A stretch of 7,564 bases of DNA, taken from the NCBI GenBank assembly GCA_937911045.1, contig CALEPX010000094.1, forward strand, positions 1 through 7,564. The letters are read 5' to 3'. The DNA comes from an uncultured Fretibacterium sp. Its GTDB lineage: Bacteria; Synergistota; Synergistia; Synergistales; Aminobacteriaceae. The notes under the pieces were generated by a model. It was given only the letters and a program-made list of their open reading frames with translations, had not been told where the DNA came from and made no database searches. Shown here one piece after another: positions 7,262 to 7,564 of this stretch (position 1 is the first letter of the stretch; each line of letters opens with the position of its first letter). The position numbers were made by a program, and so were the translations under genes.

Positions 7262-7290
7262 TTGACAAGCAATCGTTTGTACTGCATAAG
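7262..7290 (+). promoter_or_regulatory. Consensus-like promoter pointing towards the right edge
   Basis: TTGACA at 7262-7267 is a perfect -35 hexamer. CATAAG at 7285-7290 follows after exactly 17 bases and matches the -10 consensus at 4 of 6 positions. Transcription would start near 7297 and run into the tandem repeats at the edge. No gene begins after it within the window, so it may serve a gene or mobile element beyond 7564, or be chance. Confidence 0.4.
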
Positions 7291-7380
7291 ACTATGGCGT
7301 AACACTGAGTGATTTTTCACGCTGTTTCGATGCCATTGCTCATGTGTCAGAGATGAGGTGATTAAAATTAGCACCATTAG

Positions 7381-7564
7381 ATGAGTAAAATTAGCACTCT
7401 CACAAAGAATCAGTCAAGGACTAATCTTAAGCTTCATTGAGGCAAATTTTAAGTAAAATTGATGAGTAAAATTAGCACTCTCACAAGGAATCAGTCAAGG
7501 ACTAATCTTAAGCTTCATTGAGGCAAATTTTAAGTAAAATTGATGAGTAAAATTAGCACTCTCA
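7381..7564. repeat. 81-bp tandem repeat, two full copies and a third cut by the window edge
   Basis: Copies start at 7381, 7462 and 7543. The first two differ at a single base (CACAAAGAATC against CACAAGGAATC); the third is seen for 22 bases and is identical that far. All frames contain stops, so it is not a coding repeat, although the period is a multiple of three. Each unit holds AGTAAAATT twice (7384, 7452, 7465, 7533 and 7546), and a related ATTAAAATTAGCAC sits just upstream at 7361-7374. Multiple short repeats of this kind are known at the ends of IS21-family elements, so this could be an IS end beginning near 7355. No transposase is in the window. The repeat is certain; its nature is a guess. 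Confidence 0.85.

Larger units (their letters stand above)
6803..7380. other. Intergenic region without a convincing gene
   Basis: I find no recognisable coding sequence here. A 94-codon minus-strand frame (6747-7031) overlaps the toxin gene, has no ribosome binding site and matches no family I know. A 27-residue plus frame at 7229-7312 (ATG ATG, leucine-rich) has no Shine-Dalgarno site. No GC-rich stem followed by a T-run was found after the toxin, so its terminator is not visible. Identifiable items are the hairpin at 7173-7189 and the promoter-like sequence at 7262-7290, listed separately. Confidence 0.5.

Noticed and set aside
7229..7312. 27-residue leucine-rich plus-strand frame starting ATG ATG
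   Set aside because: No Shine-Dalgarno site, no clear promoter upstream and no similarity; it overlaps the better supported promoter at 7262-7290.
7381..7564. CRISPR array
   Set aside because: The whole 81-bp unit is conserved between copies, with no variable spacers, so it is a simple tandem repeat.

Overview
The window is a stretch of a bacterial defence island. It holds no rRNA, tRNA or housekeeping gene, so the host cannot be named from it. AGGAGG-type ribosome binding sites, a TTG start and a moderate G+C content fit a bacterium. By eye on a few lines only, G+C is near 50% at the left edge and near 40% in the large central gene. No lineage call is justified.

Left block (1-1188, minus strand): the damaged downstream end of an older restriction-type operon. 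In transcription order it has a 36-residue carboxy-terminal remnant that looks like a type III/DEAD-helicase restriction subunit (1078-1188). Next comes a short ORF with the Mrr-type winged-helix amino terminus joined to an unrecognised tail (754-1056). Last is a DUF1016/YhcG-family PD-(D/E)XK nuclease gene that starts through an ATGA overlap and runs off the left edge (1-757).

Centre (1221-5960, minus strand): one intact 1579-residue gene encoding a single-polypeptide restriction-modification enzyme of the type ISP (LlaGI/LlaBIII-like) class. Nuclease, SF2 translocase, N6-adenine methyltransferase and target recognition domain lie in one chain. It starts at TTG and has its own promoter. Its stop lies about 30 bp from the res remnant, which suggests it was inserted into, or replaced part of, the older operon.

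Right of centre (5961-6802): a divergent intergenic region carries promoters for both directions and a perfect tandem 10-bp repeat. It leads into a plus-strand toxin-antitoxin pair: a RelB/DinJ-family antitoxin and a PIN-family toxin. The toxin frame is complete, but where an ATG would be expected, overlapping the antitoxin end, it reads ATA. No ATG, GTG or TTG lies upstream of its first catalytic Asp, so the toxin may be silenced or poorly initiated.

Right end (6803-7564): about 760 bp without a convincing gene. It holds a small hairpin, an outward-facing consensus-like promoter and an 81-bp tandem repeat cut by the window edge. The repeat contains recurring AGTAAAATT motifs that could be the multi-repeat end of an IS21-like element.

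How the parts relate: the ISP enzyme alone can modify and restrict DNA. The DUF1016 nuclease and the Mrr/res remnants are leftovers or partners from a separate system. The toxin-antitoxin pair is a typical companion of such islands and may have stabilised the restriction gene before its toxin start was altered.
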